Assembly (NCBI GenBank): GCA_016292455.1
Contig: JAEDIL010000010.1
Span: 1-30,265 of the forward strand
Source: Clostridiaceae bacterium
GTDB lineage: Bacteria; Bacillota; Clostridia; Oscillospirales; Acutalibacteraceae
DNA length: 30,265 nucleotides
Direction of reading: 5' to 3'
In this document: positions 14,902-23,705 of the stretch, in pieces
How positions within the stretch are numbered: the first letter of the stretch is position 1
How the letters are laid out: each line of letters begins with the position of its first letter
Notes under the pieces: generated by a model
Database searches by the model: none
What the model was told of the DNA's origin: nothing
The model's input: only the letters and a program-made list of their open reading frames with translations
Translations under genes and position numbers: made by a program

Positions 14902-16698
14902 ATGGACAAGTTCACCGCACTCGAACGCTTTTTCGGCTATAAGACCTTCCGCGAGGGGCAGGAAGAGCTGATTGACAGTATTCTTTCCGGACGTGACACG
15001 CTCGGCGTCATGCCCACGGGCGGCGGAAAATCAATTTGTTTTCAGCTTCCGGCGCTGATTTTTCCGGGAGTTACAATTGTTGTTTCTCCGCTCATTTCGC
15101 TGATGAAGGATCAGGTTACTGCCTTGCTTCAAAACGGAATACCTGCCGTTTTCATCAACCGTTCAATGACGGACGAGGCAATCCGCTGCGCATACCGTGC
15201 CGCTGTCCGCGGAGAATATAAGCTTATTTATGTTGCTCCTGAGCGTATTCTTTCAAAAAGCTTTACTGACCTTTGCTCAATGCTGGAAATTTCGATTGTC
15301 TGCGTTGACGAGGCGCACTGTGTTTCCCAATGGGGACATGATTTCCGTCCGAGCTATCTTGATATTGCGCAGTTTGTTGAAAAGCTTGAAAAGCGACCGG
15401 TTGTCTGCGCTTTCACCGCAACTGCCACTGTCAGAGTCCGCAAGGACATTGAAAGGCTCCTTCAACTCAGAAAACCGTTCGTTTCTGTCCTCGGATTTGA
15501 CCGCCCGAATCTTTATTTTGAGGTTGTCAAGCCGAAAAACAAGCTCGTTGCCCTGAGGAGGTATCTTGACCTTTTTTCCGGAAAGAGCGGAATTGTCTAT
15601 TGCTCGTCAAGAAAAAAGACGGACGAGGTTTTTGACATTCTTTCCGCCGAGGTATACAGCGTGACGAAATACCATGCCGGTCTTTACCGCCGGACGCGGA
15701 AAATGAATCAGGAGCTTTTTACAAATGACGAAAAGAAAATCGTTGTTGCAACGAACGCGTTCGGAATGGGAATTGATAAAAGCGATGTTTCCTTTGTGAT
15801 TCACTATAACATGCCCGGAGACCTTGAAAGCTATTATCAGGAGGCGGGCAGAGCCGGCCGTGACGGCAGCGAAGCCTATTGCATTTTGCTTTACGGGCAT
15901 GAGGATATTCAGATTCAGCGCTATTTTATTGACCATCCGGAGGAAAACGAGGAGCTTTCCCGCTTTGAAGCGGAACGGTTGAGAAAGCAGCGCCTTGAAC
16001 GGCTGGGCGCAATGATAGATTACTGCGAAACGGAAGGATGTCTGCGCGCTTATATGCTGCGGTACTTCGGAGAAAAGCTGAAAGGCCGTTGCAAAAACTG
16101 TTCGCGCTGCAACGGAGAAATCCGCTCTGTTGACATTACGCTTGAAGCGCAGAAGATTCTTTCCTGCGTTGCACGGATGAAGGAGTGCGAGGGCATTGAT
16201 GTTGTTGCCGGTGTTTTAAAAGGCGAAAAAACGCAGCATATAACGGAATGCGGCTACGAGAAGCTTTCAACGTTCGGTCTGCTTTCCTCGGATGCAAAGA
16301 GTGTGATATATGATTTGATAACCTATCTTCTTTTCTGCGGCTGTCTTTGTGAGGATGAAAACAAGGCGCTTCATCTGACTCAAAAGGCGCACCCGGTGCT
16401 GTTCTCCTCCCGGCATATAAGACGGCGTGAGGAGGTCAGGAAGCGCTCTTCGGATGCTGCCCCGGTTGACGAAAGGCTGCTTCTGCGGCTCAGGTCGCTT
16501 CAAAAGCTCATTGCAAAAAGGGAGAGCGTTCCTGCTTTCACCGTTTTCACAGACGCAACTCTGCGCTCAATGGCTGCGCTGAAACCGAAAACGCAAGGTG
16601 AAATGCTCGCAGTTCCCGGTGTTACGGCAAATAAAATGAAAAAATACGGCGCCGCTTTTCTGAGACTCATTGGCGAAAACATTGAAAACGGCGCATAG
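14902..16698 (+). CDS. recQ: ATP-dependent DNA helicase RecQ
   Basis: A 598-residue superfamily 2 helicase that unwinds DNA 3' to 5' in recombination repair. Walker A is T-G-G-G-K-S near residues 39-44, followed by the D-E-A-H box and the adjacent aromatic-rich loop (Q-W-G-H-D-F-R) near 135-147. The helicase core ends near 340, then a four-cysteine zinc site (about 375-405), an RQC winged-helix region and a C-terminal HRDC domain (about 515-590). GAGGTGAT overlapping the upstream stop serves the ATG at 14902, so recQ appears to be co-transcribed with the acyltransferase/zinc-ribbon genes. No terminator follows; the recJ promoter begins within its last codons. Confidence 0.95.
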   Translation: MDKFTALERFFGYKTFREGQEELIDSILSGRDTLGVMPTGGGKSICFQLPALIFPGVTIVVSPLISLMKDQVTALLQNGIPAVFINRSMTDEAIRCAYRAAVRGEYKLIYVAPERILSKSFTDLCSMLEISIVCVDEAHCVSQWGHDFRPSYLDIAQFVEKLEKRPVVCAFTATATVRVRKDIERLLQLRKPFVSVLGFDRPNLYFEVVKPKNKLVALRRYLDLFSGKSGIVYCSSRKKTDEVFDILSAEVYSVTKYHAGLYRRTRKMNQELFTNDEKKIVVATNAFGMGIDKSDVSFVIHYNMPGDLESYYQEAGRAGRDGSEAYCILLYGHEDIQIQRYFIDHPEENEELSRFEAERLRKQRLERLGAMIDYCETEGCLRAYMLRYFGEKLKGRCKNCSRCNGEIRSVDITLEAQKILSCVARMKECEGIDVVAGVLKGEKTQHITECGYEKLSTFGLLSSDAKSVIYDLITYLLFCGCLCEDENKALHLTQKAHPVLFSSRHIRRREEVRKRSSDAAPVDERLLLRLRSLQKLIAKRESVPAFTVFTDATLRSMAALKPKTQGEMLAVPGVTANKMKKYGAAFLRLIGENIENGA

Positions 16699-16710
16699 CT
16701 ATGATATAAT
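16682..16710 (+). promoter_or_regulatory. Sigma-A promoter for the recJ-rel operon
   Basis: TTGAAA (16682-16687) and TATAAT (16705-16710) are exactly 17 bases apart. The -35 lies inside the last codons of recQ. Transcription from here would drive recJ, rel, dtd and downstream genes. Confidence 0.72.
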
Positions 16711-16749
16711 AATATATTATTTCCATTTTTATGAAAGGAGCAAAAGTGT

Positions 16750-18780
16750 ATGGCAAGAAAAAAATGGCTCGTACCGCAGCTTGACAAGGAAAAAGCAAGT
16801 TTTCTTTCCGCTTCCTGCGGCGTCGACCCTTTTGCCGCGCTTTTGCTTGTTTCAAGGGGGATTACAGAAAAAGAGCAGGTTGAAGCTTTTTTCGCTCCTG
16901 ACGCTCCGCTTTGCAACCCGTTTTCAATCAAGGACATGGACAAGGCGGTTGAAAGAATTTCGCTCGCCGTTGAACGAGGCGAAAGGATTGCTGTTTACGG
17001 TGATTATGACGCGGACGGAGTCACTGCCTCATCACTTTTATACCTCTATTTTGAAATGATCGGCGCGGACGTTGTTTGCTATATTCCCGACCGCGAAAGC
17101 GAGGGATACGGGCTTAACATCAGGGCAATAGATTCGCTCAGAAAAGACGGCGTTGACCTGATTGTTACCGTTGACAACGGCATTTCCGCAATAAAGGAAG
17201 CCGAGCATATCAGACAGCTTGGAATGGGACTTGTTATCACAGACCACCACAAAGTAGGTCCGCGCCTTCCGGAAGCCGATGCGGTTGTCGATCCTCATCG
17301 TGAGGACGACACCTGCGGTTTTGAGGACTGGGCAGGGGTAGGCGTTGCATTCAAGCTTATCTGCGCCCTTTCCGACGGAGAAAGCGAGGATATTCTTGAA
17401 ATGTTCTGCGACCTTATCGCCGTCGGAACAATAGCCGATATTGTTCCGATAACCGGTGAGAACCGGACTATTGTCCGCCGCGGAGTGAAAAAAATCAATT
17501 CCGGCGAAAACCCGGGGCTGAACGCTTTGCGTGAGGTTTCCGGCAATGCGGAAAGGAGCCTTTCCGCAAGCTCAGTCGCTTTTTCGCTCGTTCCGCGGAT
17601 CAATGCCGCAGGAAGACTTGAAAGGGCGGAAAAGGCTTTTGAGCTTCTTATCAGCCAGAGCGGGGAGCGCGCAAAAAAAATAGCGCTTGAAATTGATGCA
17701 GACAATGCCGCGAGACAGGAGCTTGAACAGAAAATTACGCGTGAGGCGCAGGCTCAGCTCCTTTCGCAGCCGCAGAGAGCCTTTGACCGCGTTCTTGTTT
17801 TTGACGGCGAGGGCTGGCACGGCGGAGTAATCGGCATTGTTGCCGCGAGGTTCGTTGAACGCTTTTCAAGACCGTGCATCGTAATTACGAGCGACGGTGT
17901 TAACGCAAAGGGCTCGGGCAGAAGCATTGAAGGCTTTTCGCTTTATGATGCAATCAACAGCGTGAGCGACCTGCTGGCCCACTTCGGCGGTCACCCGCTT
18001 GCGGCAGGTTTCGGAATTGCCGCTAAGGATATTCCGCAGTTCAGGGAAAGGATCAATGAATACGCGAGGACGGTTCAGATGCCGTTCGCGGAGCTCCGGC
18101 TTGACTGCCGGCTCAGGCCGCGTTTTATTTCTTCGGAGCTTCTGCCGGTTATTGAAAGTCTGGAGCCCTTCGGCGCGGGAAATCCGCAGCCGCTGTTCGG
18201 TCTGTTTGATATGACCGTTGCTTCTGTCCAGGCGCTCAAAGGCGGAAAGCATGTCAGACTGACTCTCACCAAGGAAAACGCAAATATTACCGCTTTGAAG
18301 TTTTCAACGCCGTTTGAAACTTTTCCGTATCGCCCCGGCGACCGCGTTGACCTTGCGGTCAGACTCGAGAAAAACGAATACATGGGACAGACCAGGGTCA
18401 GCATATACATAAAAGATATACGTATGGCAGGAACGGACGATGAAAAGTACCTTCGCTCCGTCCGCCTTTATGAAAAACTCAGGCGCAAAGAAAAGGTGCG
18501 CCCCGAGCACGCGCGCCTTGCCGTTCCGGACCGAACGTTCATTGCGTCGGTTTATCGCTTTCTTAAAGCGAACGGCGGATTTTTCGGCGATACCGATATT
18601 CTCTGCTATCGCCTCGGAGATGACGGCAGTTCAGCCTGCCGTGTTCTGATGAGCATTGACGTTCTCTGCGAGCTTGGCACGCTCAGAAAAGAGGACGACG
18701 CCATAGTTCTCGGAGATACCGAAAAAAAGGTCAACCTCAGTGATTCCCGGCTGATGGCATACCTTGAAAGTCTGATTTGA
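16750..18780 (+). CDS. recJ: Single-stranded-DNA-specific exonuclease RecJ
   Basis: A 676-residue DHH-family 5'-3' exonuclease. Metal-binding motifs are D85-x-D87-x-D89 (G-D-Y-D-A-D-G), D142 (V-D-N-G) and D165-H166-H167; the DHHA1 motif G-G-H-P-x-A-A-G is near residues 413-420. An OB-fold part follows, then about 110 extra C-terminal residues (570-676) beyond the classic RecJ length, a helical extension common in Clostridia. AAAGGAG is ten bases before the ATG at 16750. rel follows directly, with its start 17 bases after the recJ stop. In many Firmicutes apt lies between recJ and rel; it is absent here. Confidence 0.95.
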   Translation: MARKKWLVPQLDKEKASFLSASCGVDPFAALLLVSRGITEKEQVEAFFAPDAPLCNPFSIKDMDKAVERISLAVERGERIAVYGDYDADGVTASSLLYLYFEMIGADVVCYIPDRESEGYGLNIRAIDSLRKDGVDLIVTVDNGISAIKEAEHIRQLGMGLVITDHHKVGPRLPEADAVVDPHREDDTCGFEDWAGVGVAFKLICALSDGESEDILEMFCDLIAVGTIADIVPITGENRTIVRRGVKKINSGENPGLNALREVSGNAERSLSASSVAFSLVPRINAAGRLERAEKAFELLISQSGERAKKIALEIDADNAARQELEQKITREAQAQLLSQPQRAFDRVLVFDGEGWHGGVIGIVAARFVERFSRPCIVITSDGVNAKGSGRSIEGFSLYDAINSVSDLLAHFGGHPLAAGFGIAAKDIPQFRERINEYARTVQMPFAELRLDCRLRPRFISSELLPVIESLEPFGAGNPQPLFGLFDMTVASVQALKGGKHVRLTLTKENANITALKFSTPFETFPYRPGDRVDLAVRLEKNEYMGQTRVSIYIKDIRMAGTDDEKYLRSVRLYEKLRRKEKVRPEHARLAVPDRTFIASVYRFLKANGGFFGDTDILCYRLGDDGSSACRVLMSIDVLCELGTLRKEDDAIVLGDTEKKVNLSDSRLMAYLESLI

Positions 18781-18797
18781 TGAAAGGAGGGTCAGAG

Positions 18798-21089
18798 ATG
18801 GACGAAAAGAAAAACAAAACGGGCATTGCCGAGACTCAGAATGTGCAGCCGGCAGAGCATTATGAAAACGACGGCTTTGACCGCCTTTCGGAAACGATAA
18901 AAGCAATCGGCTTTTCACAGGAGGATATTGACCGCATAACTTTTGCATACCGCTTTGCGGAGAATGCTCACCGCGAGCAGAAGCGCCGCTCGGGCGAGCC
19001 GTATATCATTCATCCCGTTGCCGTTGCGCAGATACTTGCGGAAATGGGCATGGACGCCGATTCCCTCTGCGCCGCGCTTTTGCATGACGTTGTTGAGGAT
19101 ACTCCGGTAACGGACAAGGAAATCTGCCAGAAGTTCGGCGAAACAATTGAACAGCTTGTTGACGGAGTAACAAAGCTCGGTCAGATTACAACCAACAAAA
19201 CCCAGAGCAACGATGACGCAACAAAGGAGGAACAGCTGCTTCTCATGGAGCAGCAGCAGAGCGAAAACGTCCGCAAAATGTTCCTTGCAATGTCAAAGGA
19301 TATTCGTGTAATAATCATCAAGCTCGCTGACCGTATTCACAATATGCGCACCCTTCGCTTTATGCCGGAGGAAAAGCGCCGTTTCAAAGCGCGCGAAACG
19401 CTTGAAATTTATGCTCCGATTGCGCATCGCCTCGGTATCAGAGCGTTCAAGGAAGAGCTTGAAGATCTTGCAATCAGCTACCTTGACCCTGTTGCATACA
19501 AGGAAATTGCGACAACACTTGAATCCCAGGTTGAATCGAGGCAGGCGTTCCTTGATTCAATCAAGGAGCAAATCAGCGGCAGAGTCCTTTCCGAAGTTCC
19601 GAATGCCCATATTACCGGACGAATTAAGAGTGTTCACGGAATATACCGGAAAACCTATATGCAGGGCAGGACGATTGACGAAATCTATGATATTTATGCT
19701 GTCAGAATTATCGTTGACTCTGTTTTTGAGTGCTATTACTGCCTCGGCATAATTCACGATATGTTCAACCCCATTCCGGGAAGATTCAAGGATTATATTT
19801 CCACCCCGAAGCCGAATATGTATCAGTCGCTGCACACAACGGTCATCGGCAAAGACGGAATTCCCTTTGAAGTTCAGATAAGAACGTGGGAAATGCACCA
19901 TACTGCCGAATACGGAATTGCGGCGCACTGGAAGTATAAGCTCGGAATCGGCGGAAAGGCGAAGTTTGAAGAACGCCTTGCATGGATAAGGCAGCTGCTT
20001 GAAAGCCAGAAGGAGAGCGATGACGTTGAAGAAATTGTCAGCATCATCAAAACAGACTTCACTCCCGACGAGGTTTTTGCCTTTACGCCGAAAGGAGATG
20101 TAATCAGCCTCCCGATGGGTTCTTCAATTGTTGACTTCGCTTATGCAATCCATTCGGCTGTCGGTTCAAGAATGATCGGCGCAAAGGTTGACGGAAGAAT
20201 AACCACGCTTGACCACAAGATCGGTAACGGAGAAATTATTGAAATTCTGACCTCCTCAACTCCGCGCGGTCCGAGCCGCGACTGGCTCAAAATTGCAAAA
20301 ACAAGCTCCGCAAGAAGCAAAATCAAAAGCTGGTTCAAAAAGGAATGCCGCGACGAAAATATTGCCCGCGGAAAGGAAGAAGTTGACCGCGAATTCAAGC
20401 GCAACAATATTTTTCTTCCGGAAAAGCAGTTGCAGGAGTTTTTGCTCACAGTGGCGCAAAGGCAGGCGCTCACCTCTGCTGACGACCTTTACGCCGCAAT
20501 CGGCTACGGCGGCGTTTCACTCAACAAGCTGATTCCGAGAATAAAAGAGGAATATGCAAAGCTTGTCAAGGAGCAGAAAGGCGAAGAACCTCAGCCCGAA
20601 AAAATAACTACGCAGAAAAAGATTGTACGTTCTCCGGAGGGTATTCTCATTGAGGGTATTGACAACTGTCTGATTAAGTTCTCACGCTGCTGCGACCCTC
20701 TTCCCGGCGATGAAATCATCGGATTTATCACGCGCGGTCACGGCGTTTCAATTCATACGAGAAGCTGCACAAACGTTCCGCGGGACATTTCCCGCTGCGC
20801 CGAACCAGAACGCTGGGTCAATGCCCGTTGGGATACAAAGGTTTCCGATTCTTACCGCGTTACGCTCTGCGTAACCTGCATCAACCGCGTCGGAATGCTT
20901 GCAGACCTTTCCGGTCAGCTTGCAAATCAGCACGTTATGATTCATTCAATCTTCACCAAGGAGACAAAGGACGGACGCAGTGCAATATACCTGACGATCA
21001 CCGTCAATTCTGCCGAGCATCTCAGATCCGTCGGCGAAAAGCTCAAAAAAATCAAGGGTGTTCTTGAAGTTGAGCGTTCGGGTCTGTAA
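18798..21089 (+). CDS. rel: Bifunctional (p)ppGpp synthetase/hydrolase Rel
   Basis: A 763-residue RelA/SpoT homologue that makes and degrades the stringent-response alarmones. The N-terminal HD hydrolase domain is intact (H72, H96-D97, E100-D101). The synthetase domain carries R329-F-K-D332, the RxKD motif of bifunctional enzymes rather than the ExDD of RelA-type monofunctional ones, and E-V-Q-I-R-T near 355. Then come a TGS domain (about 415-475), a conserved Cys-containing region (C-C-D-P near residue 632) and a C-terminal ACT domain. The ATG at 18798 is used because AAAGGAGG at 18783-18790 is seven bases before it; the upstream TTG and ATG overlap the recJ stop and have no ribosome site. 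Ribosome stalling sensed through the C-terminal half should control it. Confidence 0.95.
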   Translation: MDEKKNKTGIAETQNVQPAEHYENDGFDRLSETIKAIGFSQEDIDRITFAYRFAENAHREQKRRSGEPYIIHPVAVAQILAEMGMDADSLCAALLHDVVEDTPVTDKEICQKFGETIEQLVDGVTKLGQITTNKTQSNDDATKEEQLLLMEQQQSENVRKMFLAMSKDIRVIIIKLADRIHNMRTLRFMPEEKRRFKARETLEIYAPIAHRLGIRAFKEELEDLAISYLDPVAYKEIATTLESQVESRQAFLDSIKEQISGRVLSEVPNAHITGRIKSVHGIYRKTYMQGRTIDEIYDIYAVRIIVDSVFECYYCLGIIHDMFNPIPGRFKDYISTPKPNMYQSLHTTVIGKDGIPFEVQIRTWEMHHTAEYGIAAHWKYKLGIGGKAKFEERLAWIRQLLESQKESDDVEEIVSIIKTDFTPDEVFAFTPKGDVISLPMGSSIVDFAYAIHSAVGSRMIGAKVDGRITTLDHKIGNGEIIEILTSSTPRGPSRDWLKIAKTSSARSKIKSWFKKECRDENIARGKEEVDREFKRNNIFLPEKQLQEFLLTVAQRQALTSADDLYAAIGYGGVSLNKLIPRIKEEYAKLVKEQKGEEPQPEKITTQKKIVRSPEGILIEGIDNCLIKFSRCCDPLPGDEIIGFITRGHGVSIHTRSCTNVPRDISRCAEPERWVNARWDTKVSDSYRVTLCVTCINRVGMLADLSGQLANQHVMIHSIFTKETKDGRSAIYLTITVNSAEHLRSVGEKLKKIKGVLEVERSGL

Positions 21090-21130
21090 GGCGGAATTTA
21101 TAAATTAACATCTGAACGGAGAAAGAAAAA

Positions 21131-21589
21131 ATGCGTTGTGTAATTCAAAGAGTTACCCAAGCCTCTGTGACCGTTGACGGGAAAATTACAGGTCAGATTG
21201 AAAAAGGCTTCATGGTGCTTCTCGGCGTTGTTGAGGGCGACACGGACGAGGAAATGCGCCTTCTCGCAAGAAAGGTCGGAGAGATAAGAATATTCACCGA
21301 TGAAAACGGAAAAATGAACCTTTCGCTTGCTCAGGTCGGCGGTGCGGTTCTGCTGGTTTCGCAGTTCACGCTCTGCGCAGACCTTGCAAAAGGCCGCCGT
21401 CCGTCTTTCACTCTTTCCGCAAAGCCGTCCGAGGCAGAAAGGCTTTACCTCGCTTTCGGAAAAGAACTTGAAAAATACGGTGTGACCGACGTTCAATACG
21501 GCGTTTTCGGCGCGGATATGGCTGTCAGACTCTGCAATGACGGTCCTGTGACGATTGTTATGGACACAGACACATGGAAAAGGGGTTGA
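21131..21589 (+). CDS. dtd: D-aminoacyl-tRNA deacylase
   Basis: A 152-residue protein of normal DTD length. It hydrolyses D-amino acids (and glycine from tRNA-Ala) from mischarged tRNA. The two signature motifs are S-Q-F-T-L near residues 77-81 and G-P-V-T near 138-141, which bring the cis Gly-Pro into the active site. ATG at 21131 follows GGAGAAAG. It stands 41 bases after rel and four bases before the next gene, the common rel-dtd arrangement in Firmicutes. Confidence 0.95.
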   Translation: MRCVIQRVTQASVTVDGKITGQIEKGFMVLLGVVEGDTDEEMRLLARKVGEIRIFTDENGKMNLSLAQVGGAVLLVSQFTLCADLAKGRRPSFTLSAKPSEAERLYLAFGKELEKYGVTDVQYGVFGADMAVRLCNDGPVTIVMDTDTWKRG

Positions 21590-21593
21590 AGCA

Positions 21594-22247
21594 ATGATTC
21601 TCAGAATTGAAGGCTATCCTGTCGGTATTATCGGAACAAACTGCTATCTTGTTACCGATGAGGAAAGTGGACGCCGCTTTGTTGTTGACCCGGGAAAATG
21701 GGACGGCTCGCTTAAACGGCTTCTTCTCAATGTTAAAGAGGGCGAGCTTGATTATATTCTTCTCACTCACGGTCATTTTGACCATATTCTCGGTGTTTCC
21801 GACGTTGTGAAGAGATACGGCGGAAAAATCGTTATTCATGAAAATGACTCGGATTGCTTTGAAAACAGTGAAAGGTCGCTTATCCGGTCTATGGATGTTT
21901 CGGAAGACCTGCCGGAGAAAGCGGATATTCTTGTAAAAGACGGCGACAGACTGCCGTTTGCAGGCGGCTTCATCACCGTTATGCATACTCCCGGTCACAG
22001 CGAGGGAAGCGTCTGCTACCTGATTGAAAACCACGTTTTCAGCGGAGATACGCTCTTTTGCGGCTCTGTCGGAAGAACCGACTTTAAATACGGCAGCTAT
22101 GACGGGATAATCAGAAGTGTGAAGCGTATTGCCGCTCTTGACGGGGACAGAAAGGTCTATCCGGGACACGGAATGCTCACAACGCTTGAAAGAGAAAGAA
22201 AAGAGAATCCATATTTGAAGAACGAAAATGAAACTGATAATTATTGA
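21594..22247 (+). CDS. Metallo-beta-lactamase-fold hydrolase (glyoxalase II-like)
   Basis: A 217-residue MBL-fold hydrolase with the zinc motif H59-x-H61-x-D63-H64 (T-H-G-H-F-D-H), H-T-P-G-H-S near 127-132, a metal-bridging Asp in S-G-D-T near 150 and Y-P-G-H-G near 190. It resembles small YcbL/glyoxalase II-like thioesterases; the substrate is unknown. The ATG at 21594 is chosen with AAGGGG upstream, rather than a start further upstream inside dtd. Its last 20 bases overlap hemZ, a sign of tight co-translation. Confidence 0.88.
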   Translation: MILRIEGYPVGIIGTNCYLVTDEESGRRFVVDPGKWDGSLKRLLLNVKEGELDYILLTHGHFDHILGVSDVVKRYGGKIVIHENDSDCFENSERSLIRSMDVSEDLPEKADILVKDGDRLPFAGGFITVMHTPGHSEGSVCYLIENHVFSGDTLFCGSVGRTDFKYGSYDGIIRSVKRIAALDGDRKVYPGHGMLTTLERERKENPYLKNENETDNY

Positions 22248-23703
22248 TAACACCTATCATTACGAAACGGAAAACCTTGTCAGAGTTTTTTGCCCGAACG
22301 AAAAAATTGAAACCGTTCATGAAGACGCGGAAAACTGCGAACGCTTTGTCAGAACAAAGCTGACAAGAACGCAGAACGGCGCAAGAATCTGCGTTTCGGC
22401 ACGCCTTGGCAGTGAGAAAAGCGTTGAAAAGGAGTTTTCCCTTTCCCAAAAGCTTCCGCAGGAGACAGAGGACAGCTTTTTTGAACGAAAAACGGCTCAG
22501 CTGCTTTTCAGCCTTCTTCAAAGCCTGACGGGATATACTCCGCCGTGGGGAATACTCACCGGCGTCAGACCGGCAAAGCTGATGACAACGCTTTGCGATG
22601 AATGGGGAGAGGAAAATGCAAAAAGCTATTTTGAAGAAGAGCTTTTTGTGAAAAGCGAGAAAACGCAGCTTGCCCTTTGCGTTGCAAAAAAGGAAAAGCC
22701 GATTATTGAGGAAAGCAGGAAGAATTCTTACAGCCTTTATGTTTCAATTCCGTTCTGTCCAACCCGTTGCAGCTATTGCTCCTTTGTTTCCCATTCAAAC
22801 GAAAGCGCAAAAAAGCTTATTCCGAGGTATGTCACGCTTCTTTGCAAAGAAATTGAGGAAACGGCGAAAATTGCGGGCGCTCTTTCTTTGAGGCTTGAAA
22901 GCGTATATATCGGCGGCGGTACGCCGACCGCTCTGCCTGCTCCGGAGCTTGCAAGGCTGACAGAAGCAATAAGTGAAAACTTTGATATTTCCGGCGTTCG
23001 TGAATATACTATTGAAGCGGGAAGACCTGACAGTGTTGATGACCGCAAGCTTGAAGTAATCAGGCAAAGCGGCGCAGGACGGATAAGCATAAATCCGCAG
23101 ACCTTCAACAACAGCGTTCTTGAAGCAATCGGCCGCCGCCACAGCGCGGATATGACTCAGCAGGCAATGCTCCTTGCGCGCGAGCACGGTTTTGAAAACA
23201 TCAACATGGATCTCATTGCCGGACTCCCGACGGATACGTTTGAAAGCTTTGAACGTACGCTTGAAAAAACGCTTTCCTTTGAACCGGAAAATATCACCGT
23301 TCACACTCTTGCGCTCAAACGCTCCTCAACGCTTGTTACGCAGGAAAAGGAAAAGGGCAGCGCCGTTGAAGCGCAGAAGATGCTTTCGCTTGCGTTTGAA
23401 AAACTGACGCAAAACGGCTATGAGCCTTATTATATGTACCGCCAGAGCAAGTGCCTCGGCAACCTTGAAAATGTCGGCTGGGCAAAAAAAGGCTTTGAGT
23501 GCCGCTATAACGTCTATATGATGGAAGAATGTCATACCGTCCTTGCCTGCGGCGCAGGCGCGGTGACAAAGCTGCGTTCTCCGGTTTCAAAGGACATTGA
23601 ACGAATTTTTAACTTCAAATACCCGTATGAATATATTGACCGCTTCGATGAGCTGCTTGAAAGGAAAAGGCATATTGCTGAATTTTATGACGGCAGACTC
23701 TGA
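22228..23703 (+). CDS. hemZ: HemZ-type radical SAM coproporphyrinogen dehydrogenase-like protein
   Basis: A 491-residue radical SAM enzyme of the HemN/HemZ group. The cluster motif C177-x3-C181-x2-C184 is preceded by Y-V-S-I-P-F, and a glycine-rich SAM motif G-G-G-T-P-T lies about 50 residues on. The N-terminal region of about 165 residues with G-I-L-T-G-V-R-P is typical of HemZ and distinguishes it from HemN and HemW. HemZ was proposed to oxidise coproporphyrinogen III anaerobically, but in clostridia lacking other heme genes its real role is uncertain. The ATG at 22228 overlaps the MBL gene by 20 bases and lacks a strong ribosome site, implying coupling. Confidence 0.88.
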   Translation: MKLIIIDNTYHYETENLVRVFCPNEKIETVHEDAENCERFVRTKLTRTQNGARICVSARLGSEKSVEKEFSLSQKLPQETEDSFFERKTAQLLFSLLQSLTGYTPPWGILTGVRPAKLMTTLCDEWGEENAKSYFEEELFVKSEKTQLALCVAKKEKPIIEESRKNSYSLYVSIPFCPTRCSYCSFVSHSNESAKKLIPRYVTLLCKEIEETAKIAGALSLRLESVYIGGGTPTALPAPELARLTEAISENFDISGVREYTIEAGRPDSVDDRKLEVIRQSGAGRISINPQTFNNSVLEAIGRRHSADMTQQAMLLAREHGFENINMDLIAGLPTDTFESFERTLEKTLSFEPENITVHTLALKRSSTLVTQEKEKGSAVEAQKMLSLAFEKLTQNGYEPYYMYRQSKCLGNLENVGWAKKGFECRYNVYMMEECHTVLACGAGAVTKLRSPVSKDIERIFNFKYPYEYIDRFDELLERKRHIAEFYDGRL

Positions 23704-23705
23704 GC

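Noticed and set aside
21558..22253. A 231-codon minus-strand frame opposite the MBL hydrolase gene
   Set aside because: The plus-strand frame has all zinc-binding motifs and the operon context; the antisense frame has none.
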